64,000 nt of DNA from CAWJFP01 sp963842155 (GCA_963842155.1 CAWJFP010000005.1:3430-67429); one strand, 5' to 3'. Numbered from the stretch's first letter, positions 1 through 8,590 are shown. Program-made: numbers and translations. Notes: generated by a model not told the origin, from the letters alone.

Positions 1-341
1 TGGTGGTTGACATGCGCCGCCCACCAGATGCGATGCTCGTGGCTCAGCCGGTGGAACCAGTAATAGCAGAAATCCTCGGCGAAGAAGATGGCGAGGAAAG
101 CCCACCAGCTGTAGCCGATGTCGAACAGGCGATACTGCCACACCCAGGCGGTCGCGGCATAAAGGAGCGCCGCCGTGGCGAGGCCTTGCGCGAAATTGCC
201 GAGCCCCATGATAAGCGATGCCGCCGTATCGCGCAGCTCATAGGCCGCGATCTGCCCGCGCCCGCGCGCGACGATGGCCTCGGCCAGCACGAGAATGATG
301 AAAGCGGGCACCGCCAGCGCCACGGGATCGGGCAAGCTCAT
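1..341 (-). CDS. Sterol desaturase / fatty acid hydroxylase family protein (partial, 3' end outside window)
   Basis: The 113 readable residues begin at an ATG (MSLPDPVALAVPAF) and run off the left edge. Seen: two to three hydrophobic membrane segments and the first two histidine clusters of the membrane di-iron hydroxylase superfamily, HRLSHE (HxxxH) and HVNHH (HxxHH), preceded by the FCYYWFHR stretch typical of the bacterial sterol-desaturase branch. Known of the family: integral membrane enzymes that use a non-haem di-iron centre and O2 to hydroxylate or desaturate lipids, sterols or carotenoids; the substrate cannot be told here. The start overlaps the stop of the upstream gene (ATGA), so the two are probably translationally coupled. 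The remaining histidine cluster lies outside the window. Confidence 0.85.
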   Translation of the reverse strand, partial: MSLPDPVALAVPAFIILVLAEAIVARGRGQIAAYELRDTAASLIMGLGNFAQGLATAALLYAATAWVWQYRLFDIGYSWWAFLAIFFAEDFCYYWFHRLSHEHRIWWAAHVNH

Positions 342-771
342 GCTGCCGCTCCACGGCCGTGCGCGCGCCAGGCCTCGATGCGGCGGCGCTGCCGCTCGGC
401 CATTGCCGCGTCGCCGAGCCGGAGCCTGATGGGCCGCGCGCCGAAATCCGCGAGCGCCAGCACCAGATCGCCGCCCTGGACGCGGCAGGTGCGCAGCTCG
501 TCCGGCCAAAGGAGGCGTGCCGCGACATTGTCGCCGACGCTATGGAGCAGCGCGAGACGCTCGCCTTGCGCGTCGAAGCCGAGCGCGCTCCGGACGTCAC
601 GCCCCACGATCACCTCGCCGAGCGCGAAGTCGGGATGGTCGCGCGCAAGCATGCGGCGCACCGCCTCCTCGTCGCCGAGGCTCGCCGTGCGCAACCCGCC
701 CAGCGCCCAGACGACCAGGATGATGAGTGCCACGCCGCCGACGGGGAATTGATCAGGTCGAGAGCGCTCAT
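338..771 (-). CDS. Hypothetical membrane-anchored protein upstream of the desaturase
   Basis: An approximately 145-residue protein with one N-terminal hydrophobic helix (VALIILVVWALGGL) and a soluble, Arg-rich C-terminal part; no recognised domain. It ends in ATGA overlap with the sterol-desaturase-like gene, so the two likely act together. The start is uncertain. An ATG at 771 reads MSALDLIN and then leaves the frame of the hydrophobic segment near 748, consistent with one missing T; otherwise translation could begin at GTG 733. I place the start at 771 on the inference that the frame is broken by a sequence error. No function is proposed beyond membrane association. Confidence 0.55.
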
Positions 772-872
772 CGCAAAGCAGCCTCCGCCGCAAGACGAAG
801 GCGAATCATAGCAGCAAGGGGCGCGCCATTGAAGGATCGCCGGCGAGCTGCGCGGGTGGCGGCGGCGCAGTC

Positions 873-2720
873 CTACTCGGCGCTTGCGGACGGAGCGAGG
901 GCCTTGGGCTGCTCCTCCTCAGCCAGCAGCCGGCGCAAATCCTCCTCGTTGAGCGTCTCCCGCTCGAGCAAGGCTTTGGCCGCCCTCTCGAGCAGGGCGC
1001 GCTTGCTATTGAGGATGCCCAACGCCGTCTCGAAGGCCTTGGCGACGATCTCGCGCACCGCGCGGTCGATCTCGCGCGCGGTCTCTTCGCTATATTGCCG
1101 TTCCGCGCCGAGCGGTGCCGACGCGGGGCCGCCGAGGAAGCTGTGCGGCTCCCGCTCATAGGCGATCGGCCCGAGATCCTTCTCCATCCCGTAGCGCGTC
1201 ACCATGCTGCGCGCGATGTCGCTCACCTTGACGAGATCGTCCGCGGCGCCGGTCGAGACGCGGTTGAACACCAGCACCTCGGCCGCCCGTCCGCCGAGCA
1301 GCACAGACATTTTGTGCTCGAGCTGCTCGCGCGTCATCAAATAGCGGTCTTCGGTCGGCCGCTGGATGGTGTAGCCGAGCGAGCCGATGCCGCGCGGGAT
1401 GATCGACACCTTGTGGACGCTGTCGGAGTCGGGGAAGGAAAGCGCCACCAGCGTATGGCCCATCTCGTGATAGGCGACGGTTTGGCGCTCCATCGGGTTG
1501 AGCAGCCGGTTGCGCTTTTCCAGCCCTGCGACGATACGCTCGATGGCGGCGGTGAAGTCGTCGATCGTCACCGCGTCCGCGCCGCGCCTCGTCGCGACGA
1601 GCGCCGCCTCGTTGACGAGGTTCGCCAAGTCGGCCCCGCTGAAGCCGGGAGTGAGGGCGGCGATCGCGTCGAGATCGACATCCTCGGCCAGCCGCGCCTT
1701 CTTGACATGGACCGCGAGGATTTGCGCGCGACCTATCTTGTCGGGGCGATCGACCAGGACCTGGCGGTCGAAGCGCCCGGCGCGCAGCAAGGCAGGGTCG
1801 AGGATCTCCGGCCGGTTCGTCGCAGCGAGCAGCACCAGGCCCTGCGAGGGATCGAAGCCGTCGAGCTCCGCCAGAAGCTGGTTGAGGGTCTGTTCCTTCT
1901 CGTCGTTGCCGCCGGCGAGGGGATAGGCGCCGCGAGCGCGGCCGAGCGCATCGAGCTCGTCGATGAAGATGATAGCGGGCGCCTTGCGCCGCGCCTGATC
2001 GAAGAGGTCCCTCACGCGCGCGGCGCCGACGCCGACGAACATCTCGACGAATTCCGAGCCGCTGATCGAGAAGAACGGCACCCCCGCCTCGCCCGCGACC
2101 GCGCGCGCCAGCAGCGTCTTGCCCGTCCCGGGCGGTCCGATGAGGAGGATGCCTTTCGGCATGCGCGCACCGAGCCGTCCATGGCGGCTCGGGTCCTTGA
2201 GGAAGCTGACCACCTCCTCGAGCTCCGCTTTGGCCTCGTCGACGCCGGCCACGTCGGCGAAGCTGACCTTGGTGTCTGTCTCGACATAGACGCGCGCCTT
2301 GCTCTTGCCGATCGACATGAAGCCGCCCTGGGTTTGCGCAAAGCGGCGGATCACGAACATCCAGATGAAGAAAAAGATGGCGATCGGCACGATCCAGGAC
2401 AGCAAGTCGCGGACCAGGGTGTTCGGCATCACGCCGGCATATTTGACGTTGTATTTGTCGAGCTCGCCGGCGATCTGCGGTGCGACCATGGTAGTGACGA
2501 ACTCGGTCTCGCCGCCGGCCAAGGGCTTCTTGAGCTTGCCCTCGACGAAGTCCGGCCCGACCTGGACGCTGTCGACCTGCCCCTCCTTGAGCAGCTGCTC
2601 GAATTGGCTATAGGAAATGGTCTCGATCTTGCGGCTTTCCAGCCACCATTGCTCGATGAAAAGAACGGCGAGGATCGCCAGCACCGCGTACCAGAGATGC
2701 AGCTGGTTTTTCTTATCCAT
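873..2720 (-). CDS. ftsH: ATP-dependent zinc metalloprotease, FtsH family
   Basis: 615 residues with the full FtsH layout: two N-terminal transmembrane segments (about 10–26 and 105–125) flanking a small periplasmic domain, an AAA+ module with Walker A GPPGTGKT (195–202), Walker B IFIDELDALG (Asp254-Glu255) and arginine-finger region, and an M41 peptidase domain with the zinc site HEMGH (His418, Glu419, His422). Membrane-bound hexamers of this family degrade unfolded or regulatory membrane and cytosolic proteins. The second residue after Glu in the zinc motif is Met rather than the common Ala, and the sequence is less canonical than housekeeping FtsH, so this may be a second paralogue. It stands alone on the minus strand, 79 bases after the alcohol dehydrogenase gene. 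The reading frame is uninterrupted. Confidence 0.95.
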   Translation of the reverse strand: MDKKNQLHLWYAVLAILAVLFIEQWWLESRKIETISYSQFEQLLKEGQVDSVQVGPDFVEGKLKKPLAGGETEFVTTMVAPQIAGELDKYNVKYAGVMPNTLVRDLLSWIVPIAIFFFIWMFVIRRFAQTQGGFMSIGKSKARVYVETDTKVSFADVAGVDEAKAELEEVVSFLKDPSRHGRLGARMPKGILLIGPPGTGKTLLARAVAGEAGVPFFSISGSEFVEMFVGVGAARVRDLFDQARRKAPAIIFIDELDALGRARGAYPLAGGNDEKEQTLNQLLAELDGFDPSQGLVLLAATNRPEILDPALLRAGRFDRQVLVDRPDKIGRAQILAVHVKKARLAEDVDLDAIAALTPGFSGADLANLVNEAALVATRRGADAVTIDDFTAAIERIVAGLEKRNRLLNPMERQTVAYHEMGHTLVALSFPDSDSVHKVSIIPRGIGSLGYTIQRPTEDRYLMTREQLEHKMSVLLGGRAAEVLVFNRVSTGAADDLVKVSDIARSMVTRYGMEKDLGPIAYEREPHSFLGGPASAPLGAERQYSEETAREIDRAVREIVAKAFETALGILNSKRALLERAAKALLERETLNEEDLRRLLAEEEQPKALAPSASAE

Positions 2721-2799
2721 GGCCGCTCCTGCCTCCTTCGTGTCCGCGCTCGCGCCGTCCGCCCTGCCTCGACAATATCGGCCGCCGCCAACCGTCGCG

Positions 2800-3786
2800 C
2801 TAGGGCACGAGCACGGCCGCCCCTTCGATGGCGCCCTCGCGCAGCCGGGCCAGCGCCTCGTTCGCCTGGTCGAGAGGGAAAGCCGTCGTGGTGGTGCGGA
2901 TCGGCACCTTCGGCGCGATCGCCAGGAAATCGTCGCCGTCCCGGCGGGTGAGGTTGGCGACCGAGCGCAGCACCCGCTCTTCCCACAGGATGCGATAGGG
3001 AAAGCTCGGGATATCGCTCATATGGATGCCGGCGCAGACGACGATGCCGCCCTTGGCTGTGGCTGCGAGCGCCGCCGGCACGAGGGCGCCGACTGGAGCG
3101 AAGATGAGCGCGGCGTCGAGCGGTTCGGGAGGCGGGATGTCGGAGCCTCCCGTCCAGGCCGCCCCCAGGCTGCGCGCGAATTCTTGGCCCGCGATGTCGC
3201 CCGGCTTGGTGAAGGCGAAGACCTGCTGACCGCGATGACGCGCCACCTGTGCGGCGATATGCGCCGCCGCGCCGAAGCCGTAGAGCCCAAGGCGCGGGGC
3301 GTCGCCCGCGAGGCGCAAGGCGCGATAGCCGATGAGCCCCGCGCAAAGCAGCGGCGCCGCCTCGACGTCGCCGAATTCCGCCGGGATGGCGAAGCAGAAA
3401 TGCTCATGCGCCAAAGCATAGTCGGCGTAGCCGCCGTCGATCTGGTAGCCGGTGAAGCGGGCGCGGTCGCACAGATTCTCGCGGCCCGAGCGGCAATAGG
3501 CGCAGCTTCCGCAGGTCCAACCGAGCCAAGGCACCCCGACCCGATCGCCGACGCGCAGGCGCTCGACCTGCCTGCCCGCCGCCTCGACGGTTCCGACGAT
3601 CTCGTGCCCCGGCACCAGCGGGAGCTTCGGCTTATCGAGCTCTCCGTCGAGGATATGAAGATCGGTCCGGCAGACGCCGCATGCGCGCACGCGGATCAGC
3701 AGCTCGCGCGGCCCCGGCTGCGGCGGCGCAGCGACCTCCGCGAGCCGCAGCGGCTCATGCGCGGCGTGCAGCATCATGGCGCGCAT
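2800..3786 (-). CDS. Zinc-dependent alcohol dehydrogenase (AdhA/propanol-preferring type)
   Basis: A 328-residue medium-chain dehydrogenase. Seen: catalytic-zinc motif CGVCRTDLH, GHEIVG, the structural-zinc cysteine cluster CGSCAYCRSGRENLC, and a Rossmann segment GLYGFGAAAHIAAQ with an unusual GFGAAA in place of the usual GxGxxG. Known of the family: NAD(P)-linked oxidation of primary alcohols or reduction of aldehydes in the cytosol. The start at 3786 is chosen because GAGGGAGAG lies just upstream; a longer reading from 3837 lacks this. The gene is on the same strand as ftsH, with 79 bases between them and no obvious terminator. Confidence 0.93.
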   Translation of the reverse strand: MRAMMLHAAHEPLRLAEVAAPPQPGPRELLIRVRACGVCRTDLHILDGELDKPKLPLVPGHEIVGTVEAAGRQVERLRVGDRVGVPWLGWTCGSCAYCRSGRENLCDRARFTGYQIDGGYADYALAHEHFCFAIPAEFGDVEAAPLLCAGLIGYRALRLAGDAPRLGLYGFGAAAHIAAQVARHRGQQVFAFTKPGDIAGQEFARSLGAAWTGGSDIPPPEPLDAALIFAPVGALVPAALAATAKGGIVVCAGIHMSDIPSFPYRILWEERVLRSVANLTRRDGDDFLAIAPKVPIRTTTTAFPLDQANEALARLREGAIEGAAVLVP

Positions 3787-3881
3787 CGCGCTCTCCCTCG
3801 CCGAGCTTCCTCGCGATAACGAGCTTACCGGATTCAAGGGGGCGTGCGCGATCCACTCATGGCGGAGACATGCAAAAGCAT

Positions 3882-3910
3882 GCGCGGCGCGTCATTCGGG
3901 CGCGCCGCGC
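3882..3910. terminator. GC-rich perfect stem-loop (10-bp arms)
   Basis: GCGCGGCGCG and CGCGCCGCGC are exact inverted repeats around a 9-base loop. It lies downstream of the WxN peptide gene and upstream of the alcohol dehydrogenase start, both leftward. There is no T-run on either side, so terminator function is inferred from position only. Confidence 0.4.
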
Positions 3911-3978
3911 CCTTTCGCGCAAGATCGGGTCTACCGCCTCTAGGCCGGTAAGCTCGTCGGAACGGAATGATCTACTGT

Positions 3979-3998
3979 CGCGGGCAAACGAGCCCGCG
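3979..3998 (-). terminator. Stem-loop just after the WxN peptide gene
   Basis: CGCGGGC AAACGA GCCCGCG forms a 7-bp hairpin that begins 13 bases beyond the stop codon of the leftward WxN peptide gene. Position suggests transcription termination or 3'-end protection of that short mRNA; no U-tract is seen. Confidence 0.4.
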
Positions 3999-4010
3999 GC
4001 GCGGCTACAG

Positions 4011-4346
4011 CTAGTAGTTGTACCAGCCCCAATGCCAATTGTTCCAGTTGTGCCAATTGTGCCAGTTGTTCCAGTTGCCCCAGGGCGCGGGAATACCGAC
4101 GTTAAGCCATTGCGCAAGCCTGAGGGAATTCGCGTCGGAGCCCTGGCTCTTCACCAGCTTGTCCTTGGCTGCGGCGATGCGGTCGCCCAGGCTGGAATCG
4201 CTTGGCGTATTGGCATGAGCCGCCGGACCCGCAACGAACGCGGCAAGCGCCAGAGAGAGCGCCGTCCATTTGGCGCGGGCGTGGGGATCGCTCGCCGAAT
4301 TTGGCTTCGCCGATGGCAACGAAAGCTTGGCTTTGAATTTCGACAT
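4011..4346 (-). CDS. Small precursor-like protein ending in tandem Trp-x-Asn triplets (putative radical-SAM cyclophane RiPP)
   Basis: 111 residues. The start at 4346 (MSKFKAKLSL) is preferred because GGAGCGAGAG precedes it; an in-frame ATG at 4382 has no ribosome site. Seen: a polar N-terminus, a hydrophobic segment WTALSLALAAFVAGPAAHA resembling a signal peptide, a charged middle, then a C-terminus made of contiguous triplets WGN-WNN-WHN-WHN-WNN-WHW followed by GWYNY. Synonymous AAC/AAT codons alternate between copies, so this is not recent slippage. Known: triceptide RiPPs of the GrrA/Xye/Fxs groups carry aromatic-x-Asn motifs that radical SAM enzymes turn into three-residue cyclophanes. 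Membership is inferred; no maturase gene lies in this window. Alternatively it is a secreted low-complexity aromatic protein. Confidence 0.75.
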   Translation of the reverse strand: MSKFKAKLSLPSAKPNSASDPHARAKWTALSLALAAFVAGPAAHANTPSDSSLGDRIAAAKDKLVKSQGSDANSLRLAQWLNVGIPAPWGNWNNWHNWHNWNNWHWGWYNY

Positions 4347-4508
4347 ACGATTCTCTCGCTCCAGCTGATGGAAGCCCCTCAACAGGCAACGATAACGGCG
4401 AACTTGCGCTAGGTCAATAGAGCGGCAGGGACGGCTGCCATTGACACATCTTTGAGCAACTCATTGCATCATTGAAGCGTTTCCACTTCCTTTCAGCGTC
4501 CTCAGGAT

Positions 4509-4697
4509 CTAGAACAGAGCCCAGCTCGGACCGTGCAGCATCCAGCAAGTCACGTTGGCAACGAAGGGAAGAAGCAACGCACCCACCAGCATCCAACCCC
4601 CCAAGGCACCCGACCTCGGGCGTCCACGACCATCGGCGAGCGCATCCTTCTCATCCGAAGTCAGCCAATCCAAACCAGTCTCGCCGTACCACGACAT
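4509..4697 (-). CDS. Small single-pass membrane protein, unknown function
   Basis: 62 residues beginning MSWYGETGLDWLTSDEKD, with an acidic N-terminal half and one strong C-terminal membrane helix (WMLVGALLLPFVANVTCWML). The start is set by a textbook GGAGG located five bases upstream of ATG 4697. It lies on the same strand as, and 162 bases upstream of, the WxN peptide gene. No family recognised. A link to the WxN peptide (export, immunity or sensing) is only positional. The 4347–4508 spacer between them shows no further gene. Confidence 0.6.
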   Translation of the reverse strand: MSWYGETGLDWLTSDEKDALADGRGRPRSGALGGWMLVGALLLPFVANVTCWMLHGPSWALF

Positions 4698-4800
4698 TTC
4701 GTCCTCCATCCGCCTTCTGACCGGCGCTCTCATTGCCTTCCGCCGGCCCGCCTCTTCTCCGCGATGGTGTTGTTAATAATCCCTTGTCCGTAGAAAATCA

Positions 4801-4814
4801 GTGACGGCCGTCAC
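4801..4814. promoter_or_regulatory. 14-bp perfect palindrome, operator candidate
   Basis: GTGACGGCCGTCAC is fully self-complementary. It sits in the 307-base divergent spacer (4698–5004) between the small membrane protein gene (leftward) and the SH3 lipoprotein gene (rightward), where a shared dimeric repressor or activator could bind. The rest of this spacer shows nothing I can name. Confidence 0.4.
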
Positions 4815-5004
4815 AACGAGAAAAACGCCCGTTTGTGCCGGAGCCCGCGCCATTCACCTCCATCACGCCATCACGAACCTGTGACAAACGGACGGAATTG
4901 GAGGAGAGCCGGAGCTGCTCGCTTGAATTGAAGCCGCGCCGAATTAGATTTGCCGTTAACGGATTTGACAATCGGCGGCGTCTCAATTGTCGGAGGAGGG
5001 GTCG

Positions 5005-5358
5005 ATGACATTGCATTTCGCGAGGCGTTTGCTTGCCATGGCCGGCGTTGTCACATTGATCGGTGCCCTCGCGGCTTGCGGCCCACCTCCTCCGCCCGGC
5101 CCGGGAGGCTATCCTGGCGGTCCGCCGCCGATGGAGGAATCGGGTCCGGTCAGCCCGCCGCCTCCCGGCGTCACGAGCTTCGCCACTACGGGCAACCTGA
5201 ATATCCGCTCGGGGCCCAGCATTACCGCACCTGTGATCGGGGTCATTCCCGCCGGAGGGGTGGTGATCACCACGGGCGACTATTCGAACAACTGGTGGCG
5301 AGTGAACTGGAACAATACAGTCGGCTGGGTCTACGGCCGCTATTTGCGCCCGCAATGA
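5005..5358 (+). CDS. SH3-domain lipoprotein
   Basis: 117 residues. The start at 5005 (MTLHFARRLL) follows GGAGGAGGGG. Seen: a signal peptide ending in the lipobox LAAC, a Pro/Gly-rich linker directly after the lipidated Cys, and one bacterial SH3 (SH3b/SH3_3) domain starting TTGNLNIRSGPS and ending GWVYGRYLRP. Such domains bind peptidoglycan or act as cell-envelope adaptors; this one would be anchored in the outer or inner membrane facing the periplasm. It is followed by 200 bases and then the DsbA-like gene on the same strand, so both may serve the envelope. No catalytic domain is attached. Confidence 0.88.
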   Translation: MTLHFARRLLAMAGVVTLIGALAACGPPPPPGPGGYPGGPPPMEESGPVSPPPPGVTSFATTGNLNIRSGPSITAPVIGVIPAGGVVITTGDYSNNWWRVNWNNTVGWVYGRYLRPQ

Positions 5359-5558
5359 CGGCGGTCTAGCGCCGCACCGCGATGACGAAAGCCTGCTGCG
5401 GTCGTATTGTGCGCGGCTGGCCGCTCGGTCAGCGCCGGGACCCCCTTTCGCGACGAGCGTTGCGGTGCGGCCGCCGCCGCTCCTACAATGCCGTCCTATT
5501 GCGTAAAGTCCGCGTCCACGAGCCGCGCCGCTCCGAGGCTCGCCCAGCGAGGTATTCC

Positions 5559-6320
5559 ATGAAGCTTGAGGCTTTGCGCGGCGCGCTCGTCGCCCTGCTG
5601 CTCGTTCTCGGTTGTCTCGCGCCCGCCGCCGCCCAAAGCGGACCGGCGTCCTCGGCGCTCACGCCCGAGCAGACCAAGGCGGTCGAGCAAGTCATCCAGG
5701 ATTATCTCCTCAATCATCCGGAATTCATGATGCAGGTGCTGCAAAAGATGCAGCAGCATATGGCGGCGCACAAGGAGGAGGAAGTCCGCGCGGCGGTCGC
5801 GGCGAAACATGACGAGCTCTTGGCGGATTCCGAAGCGGCGTCGATCGGCAATCCCAAGGCAGAAGTGACCATCGTCGAATTCTTCGATTACAGATGCCCC
5901 TACTGCAAGCAAATCCAGGCGACCCTCGACTCCCTGGTCAAGCAGGATCCCAACCTGCGCATCGTCTACAAGGAGTTTCCGATCCTCGGTCCGGCCTCGA
6001 CGCTGGCCGCGCGCGCTGCGCTCGCCGCCCGCAAGCAGGGCAAATACCTGGCATTTCACGACGCGATGATGGAATGGCGCGGGCAGATCGACGAGAAGGT
6101 CGTCTTCGAGCTCGCCAAGAAGGTCGGCCTCGATGTCGACAAGCTCAAATCCGACATGACGGACGCCGCCATCGACGCCGTCATCGATCGCAATATGGCG
6201 CTCGCCCAGGCGCTCCACATCGACGCAACGCCCGGCTTCGTCGTCGGCGACAAGACGGTGGTCGGCGCCGATATCGAAGGGGTCAAGGAAGCCCTCGCGG
6301 CAGCCCGCAAGCCCGGCTGA
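5559..6320 (+). CDS. DsbA-family thiol:disulfide oxidoreductase
   Basis: 253 residues with a cleavable signal peptide (MKLEALRGALVALLLVLG, cut after AAAQ), a coiled, Met/Gln/Lys-rich N-terminal helix region (about 40–80) and a thioredoxin fold. The active site is CPYC in FFDYRCPYCKQI (Cys113, Cys116); the cis-Pro loop is near ATPGF. Known: DsbA-like proteins with the helical N-terminal extension (Com1/ScsC/BdbD-like) introduce or isomerise disulfides in exported proteins. The start at 5559 is chosen because the signal peptide begins there and GAGG lies 8 bases upstream. The gene ends 9 bases from the convergent STAND/TPR gene. Confidence 0.93.
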   Translation: MKLEALRGALVALLLVLGCLAPAAAQSGPASSALTPEQTKAVEQVIQDYLLNHPEFMMQVLQKMQQHMAAHKEEEVRAAVAAKHDELLADSEAASIGNPKAEVTIVEFFDYRCPYCKQIQATLDSLVKQDPNLRIVYKEFPILGPASTLAARAALAARKQGKYLAFHDAMMEWRGQIDEKVVFELAKKVGLDVDKLKSDMTDAAIDAVIDRNMALAQALHIDATPGFVVGDKTVVGADIEGVKEALAAARKPG

Positions 6321-6329
6321 CGCCGGCGC

Positions 6330-8438
6330 TCAGCTCTTGGGCAAGCGCTCGAGATTGCGGTTGATGACGGCGAGGGAGCGGTCACCAGCCGGCAGATGAG
6401 CCTTGGCAATGGCCAAAGCGCGTTCGAGCGCCGAGCGCGCGGCGGCATGCTCGCCCATATCGACCAGCACCACCGCGAGATTGCTCAAGGAGACCGCAAG
6501 ATGGGGAGGCGCCGCGCCTTGCGCCGCTTCGATGCGGATGGCGCGTTCCAGAGCGGAGCGCGCCTGCACGTTCATTCCCAGATCCTGCAGCACGACGCCG
6601 AGATTGCTCAAGCATATGGCGAGATGCGGATGCCGCGGTCCCAGCACCATCTCGTCGATGCGAAGCGCGCGTTCATGGGCGGAGCGCGCGCCGGGCAGAT
6701 CGCCGAGCGCCCGCAACACGCCACCCAAGCTGCTGAGACGCAGGGCCACGCTCGGATGCGCGGCGCCGAAGGCGCGTTCGTCGATCTTGAGCGCCCGCTT
6801 ATAGGCTTCCCGGGCTCCCTGAAGATCGCCGAGCGCCCGCCGCACGCTCCCCAGATTGCCGAGACCCGAGGCGACAGTGGGGTGGTTCGGCCCATGCGCG
6901 TTCTCGTCCATCTCGATCGCGCTCTCGAAGGAGGCGCGCGCGGCCTCGAGCTCGCCGAGGTCGCGCAGGATGACGCCCATATTGTTGAGCCGGGTCGCGA
7001 TGGTGGGATGGTCCTGGCCCAGGATTCGTATGCTGATTCGCAAGGCCCGCTCGAAGGCGGCAAGCGCCGCGCGCTTCTCGCCTATCATATTGAGATGCGT
7101 GCCCAAGGCGCTCAGCAAGGGTGCGGCGAGCAGGCTGTCGCGCGCATAAGCCGCCGCCACCACGGCACGAAGATGCGGCTGCCAGGCGGCGAGCGCCGCG
7201 GGGCGGTTGAGCTGATTGAGACGGTTCGCCTCGGCGAGCACGGCCCTTTCTACCCCCTCGAGCGCACCCGTCATCGCCTCGGCGGCTTCGATAAGGGGCA
7301 GGCCCGCGAGAAGAGGGTGAAGACAGAGCGCGTCGTCCGCGCAAGGCTCGAGCAAGCCAAACTCGACGGCCCGCAGGAACGCCTCTTCGGCGATGCGGCT
7401 TGCGTCCTCGTCCTCCTCGTCGAGCCTCAGGCACGCCCACAACAAGCCACGCGGGATGGGGAGGCCGGGCGCGAAACAGCCGGCGCAAAGCAGCGCCGTC
7501 CGCGCCTTGGCATCGATCGGATCGCCGGGGTCGAGGCGGCGAAAGCCGAGGATGAAGCAATCGGCGGCGCGCGCGGCCTGCGTCGCCGGCCCGTCCTGGC
7601 CCGCGCCGAAGTGCTCGGGGCTCCGCGAGCCCATCTGACGCAGCTCGGCCAGATAGCTTGCCGGCAGGCCGAGCGGCTCGTAGCGCAGGCGACCTAGATA
7701 GCTCGCGGCCAGCCGCAGCGCCAAGGGTAAACCACCGAGTTCTTGGGCGATCGCTCGAAGGTTGCCATCGTCTTCCGCCAGCTCCGGCCGTCGGCGCCGC
7801 AGCAGGGCGACGCTCGCGCGCGGCGACAAGCTTTCCAGCTTGACGACCTGCGCCAGAGCGGTCGGCCAATCGGCCTTGCGGCCGGCGATCAGCACGCGGC
7901 TTCCGCCCGAGCGGGGCAGCCAACGCGCCAACAAGGCTTCGTCCTCGCAGTCGTCGAAGACGAGAAGGCGCGGCAAATCGCCCGCCCAGGCATGGCGAAC
8001 AAGTTCGATTTGCACCGCCTGCGGTAGGTCGTCGAAATCCTCACGCAGCGCGAGGGCGCGCAAACCGCCGCACAAGGCGACCTGGCCGGCGACGTCCTCG
8101 CCGTCGCCGAAGCTGAGCCAAAATGCGCCGCCCGAGAAGAAGCCGCCATAGCGATGAACGAATTCCGCGGCCAGCCGCGTCTTGCCGATGCCGGGTGGCC
8201 CGGTTATGGCCGCTACCGGCGGGGCCGTGGGCGCCTTTAGAAGGGCGGCGAGAAGCCTGAGCTCAGCCTCACGCCCGGCAAAGCGAGGATCCGGCGGCAA
8301 AGGCATCGAGGAACCTGACGGGAGCGGCGTCGGCCGGGGAACCCGATCGAGGGGAAGCTGCGCGAGGGATTCGCGCGCAGCTTGCAATCGCTTCGGTGCG
8401 GTCGGTCGAGAGGTCAGCCAGCCATCGTCGTCGCGCAT
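6330..8438 (-). CDS. STAND-type NTPase (NB-ARC-like) with C-terminal TPR repeats
   Basis: 702 residues. Seen: a short Pro-rich N-terminus, an NB-ARC/AAA-like ATPase module with Walker A GPPGIGKT (80–87), Walker B LLVFDD (about 160) and a GLPLAL motif typical of STAND ATPases, a helical linker, then at least five kinesin-light-chain-type tetratricopeptide repeats (about 455–690). There is no N-terminal effector or DNA-binding domain. Known: STAND proteins are signal-dependent molecular switches used in transcription control, apoptosis-like responses and phage defence; TPRs sense the ligand. The gene is divergent from the PKS operon with a perfect palindrome between them, so it may regulate that pathway, but nothing in the protein proves this. 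The frame is intact. Confidence 0.85.
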   Translation of the reverse strand: MRDDDGWLTSRPTAPKRLQAARESLAQLPLDRVPRPTPLPSGSSMPLPPDPRFAGREAELRLLAALLKAPTAPPVAAITGPPGIGKTRLAAEFVHRYGGFFSGGAFWLSFGDGEDVAGQVALCGGLRALALREDFDDLPQAVQIELVRHAWAGDLPRLLVFDDCEDEALLARWLPRSGGSRVLIAGRKADWPTALAQVVKLESLSPRASVALLRRRRPELAEDDGNLRAIAQELGGLPLALRLAASYLGRLRYEPLGLPASYLAELRQMGSRSPEHFGAGQDGPATQAARAADCFILGFRRLDPGDPIDAKARTALLCAGCFAPGLPIPRGLLWACLRLDEEDEDASRIAEEAFLRAVEFGLLEPCADDALCLHPLLAGLPLIEAAEAMTGALEGVERAVLAEANRLNQLNRPAALAAWQPHLRAVVAAAYARDSLLAAPLLSALGTHLNMIGEKRAALAAFERALRISIRILGQDHPTIATRLNNMGVILRDLGELEAARASFESAIEMDENAHGPNHPTVASGLGNLGSVRRALGDLQGAREAYKRALKIDERAFGAAHPSVALRLSSLGGVLRALGDLPGARSAHERALRIDEMVLGPRHPHLAICLSNLGVVLQDLGMNVQARSALERAIRIEAAQGAAPPHLAVSLSNLAVVLVDMGEHAAARSALERALAIAKAHLPAGDRSLAVINRNLERLPKS

Positions 8439-8590
8439 CGCTCATTTATACATAATCGGCGGATTCGAAAGCGGAATGCCACCGGTTTGATGTAATGTGT
8501 CGCGTATATCGACGCCAGTGGCGTGCCCCGACTCCGCTGGTGCGCTATGGGAGCTCGCCGGGGGGCGATATCCGTGAAGAGTTGTGGCGC

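Noticed and set aside
4018..4218. Plus-strand reading with QLCQLFQL repeats opposite the WxN peptide
   Set aside because: It is the mirror of the W-x-N codons; the minus-strand protein has a ribosome site and a signal-like segment, this one has neither.
6396..7697. Long open frame on the plus strand opposite the STAND/TPR gene
   Set aside because: It mirrors the GC-rich TPR codons, gives a His/Arg/Gln-rich translation with no domain, and has no ribosome site. Similar antisense frames lie over the PKS (14038–15636) and over the ferredoxin-like gene (58420–60339).
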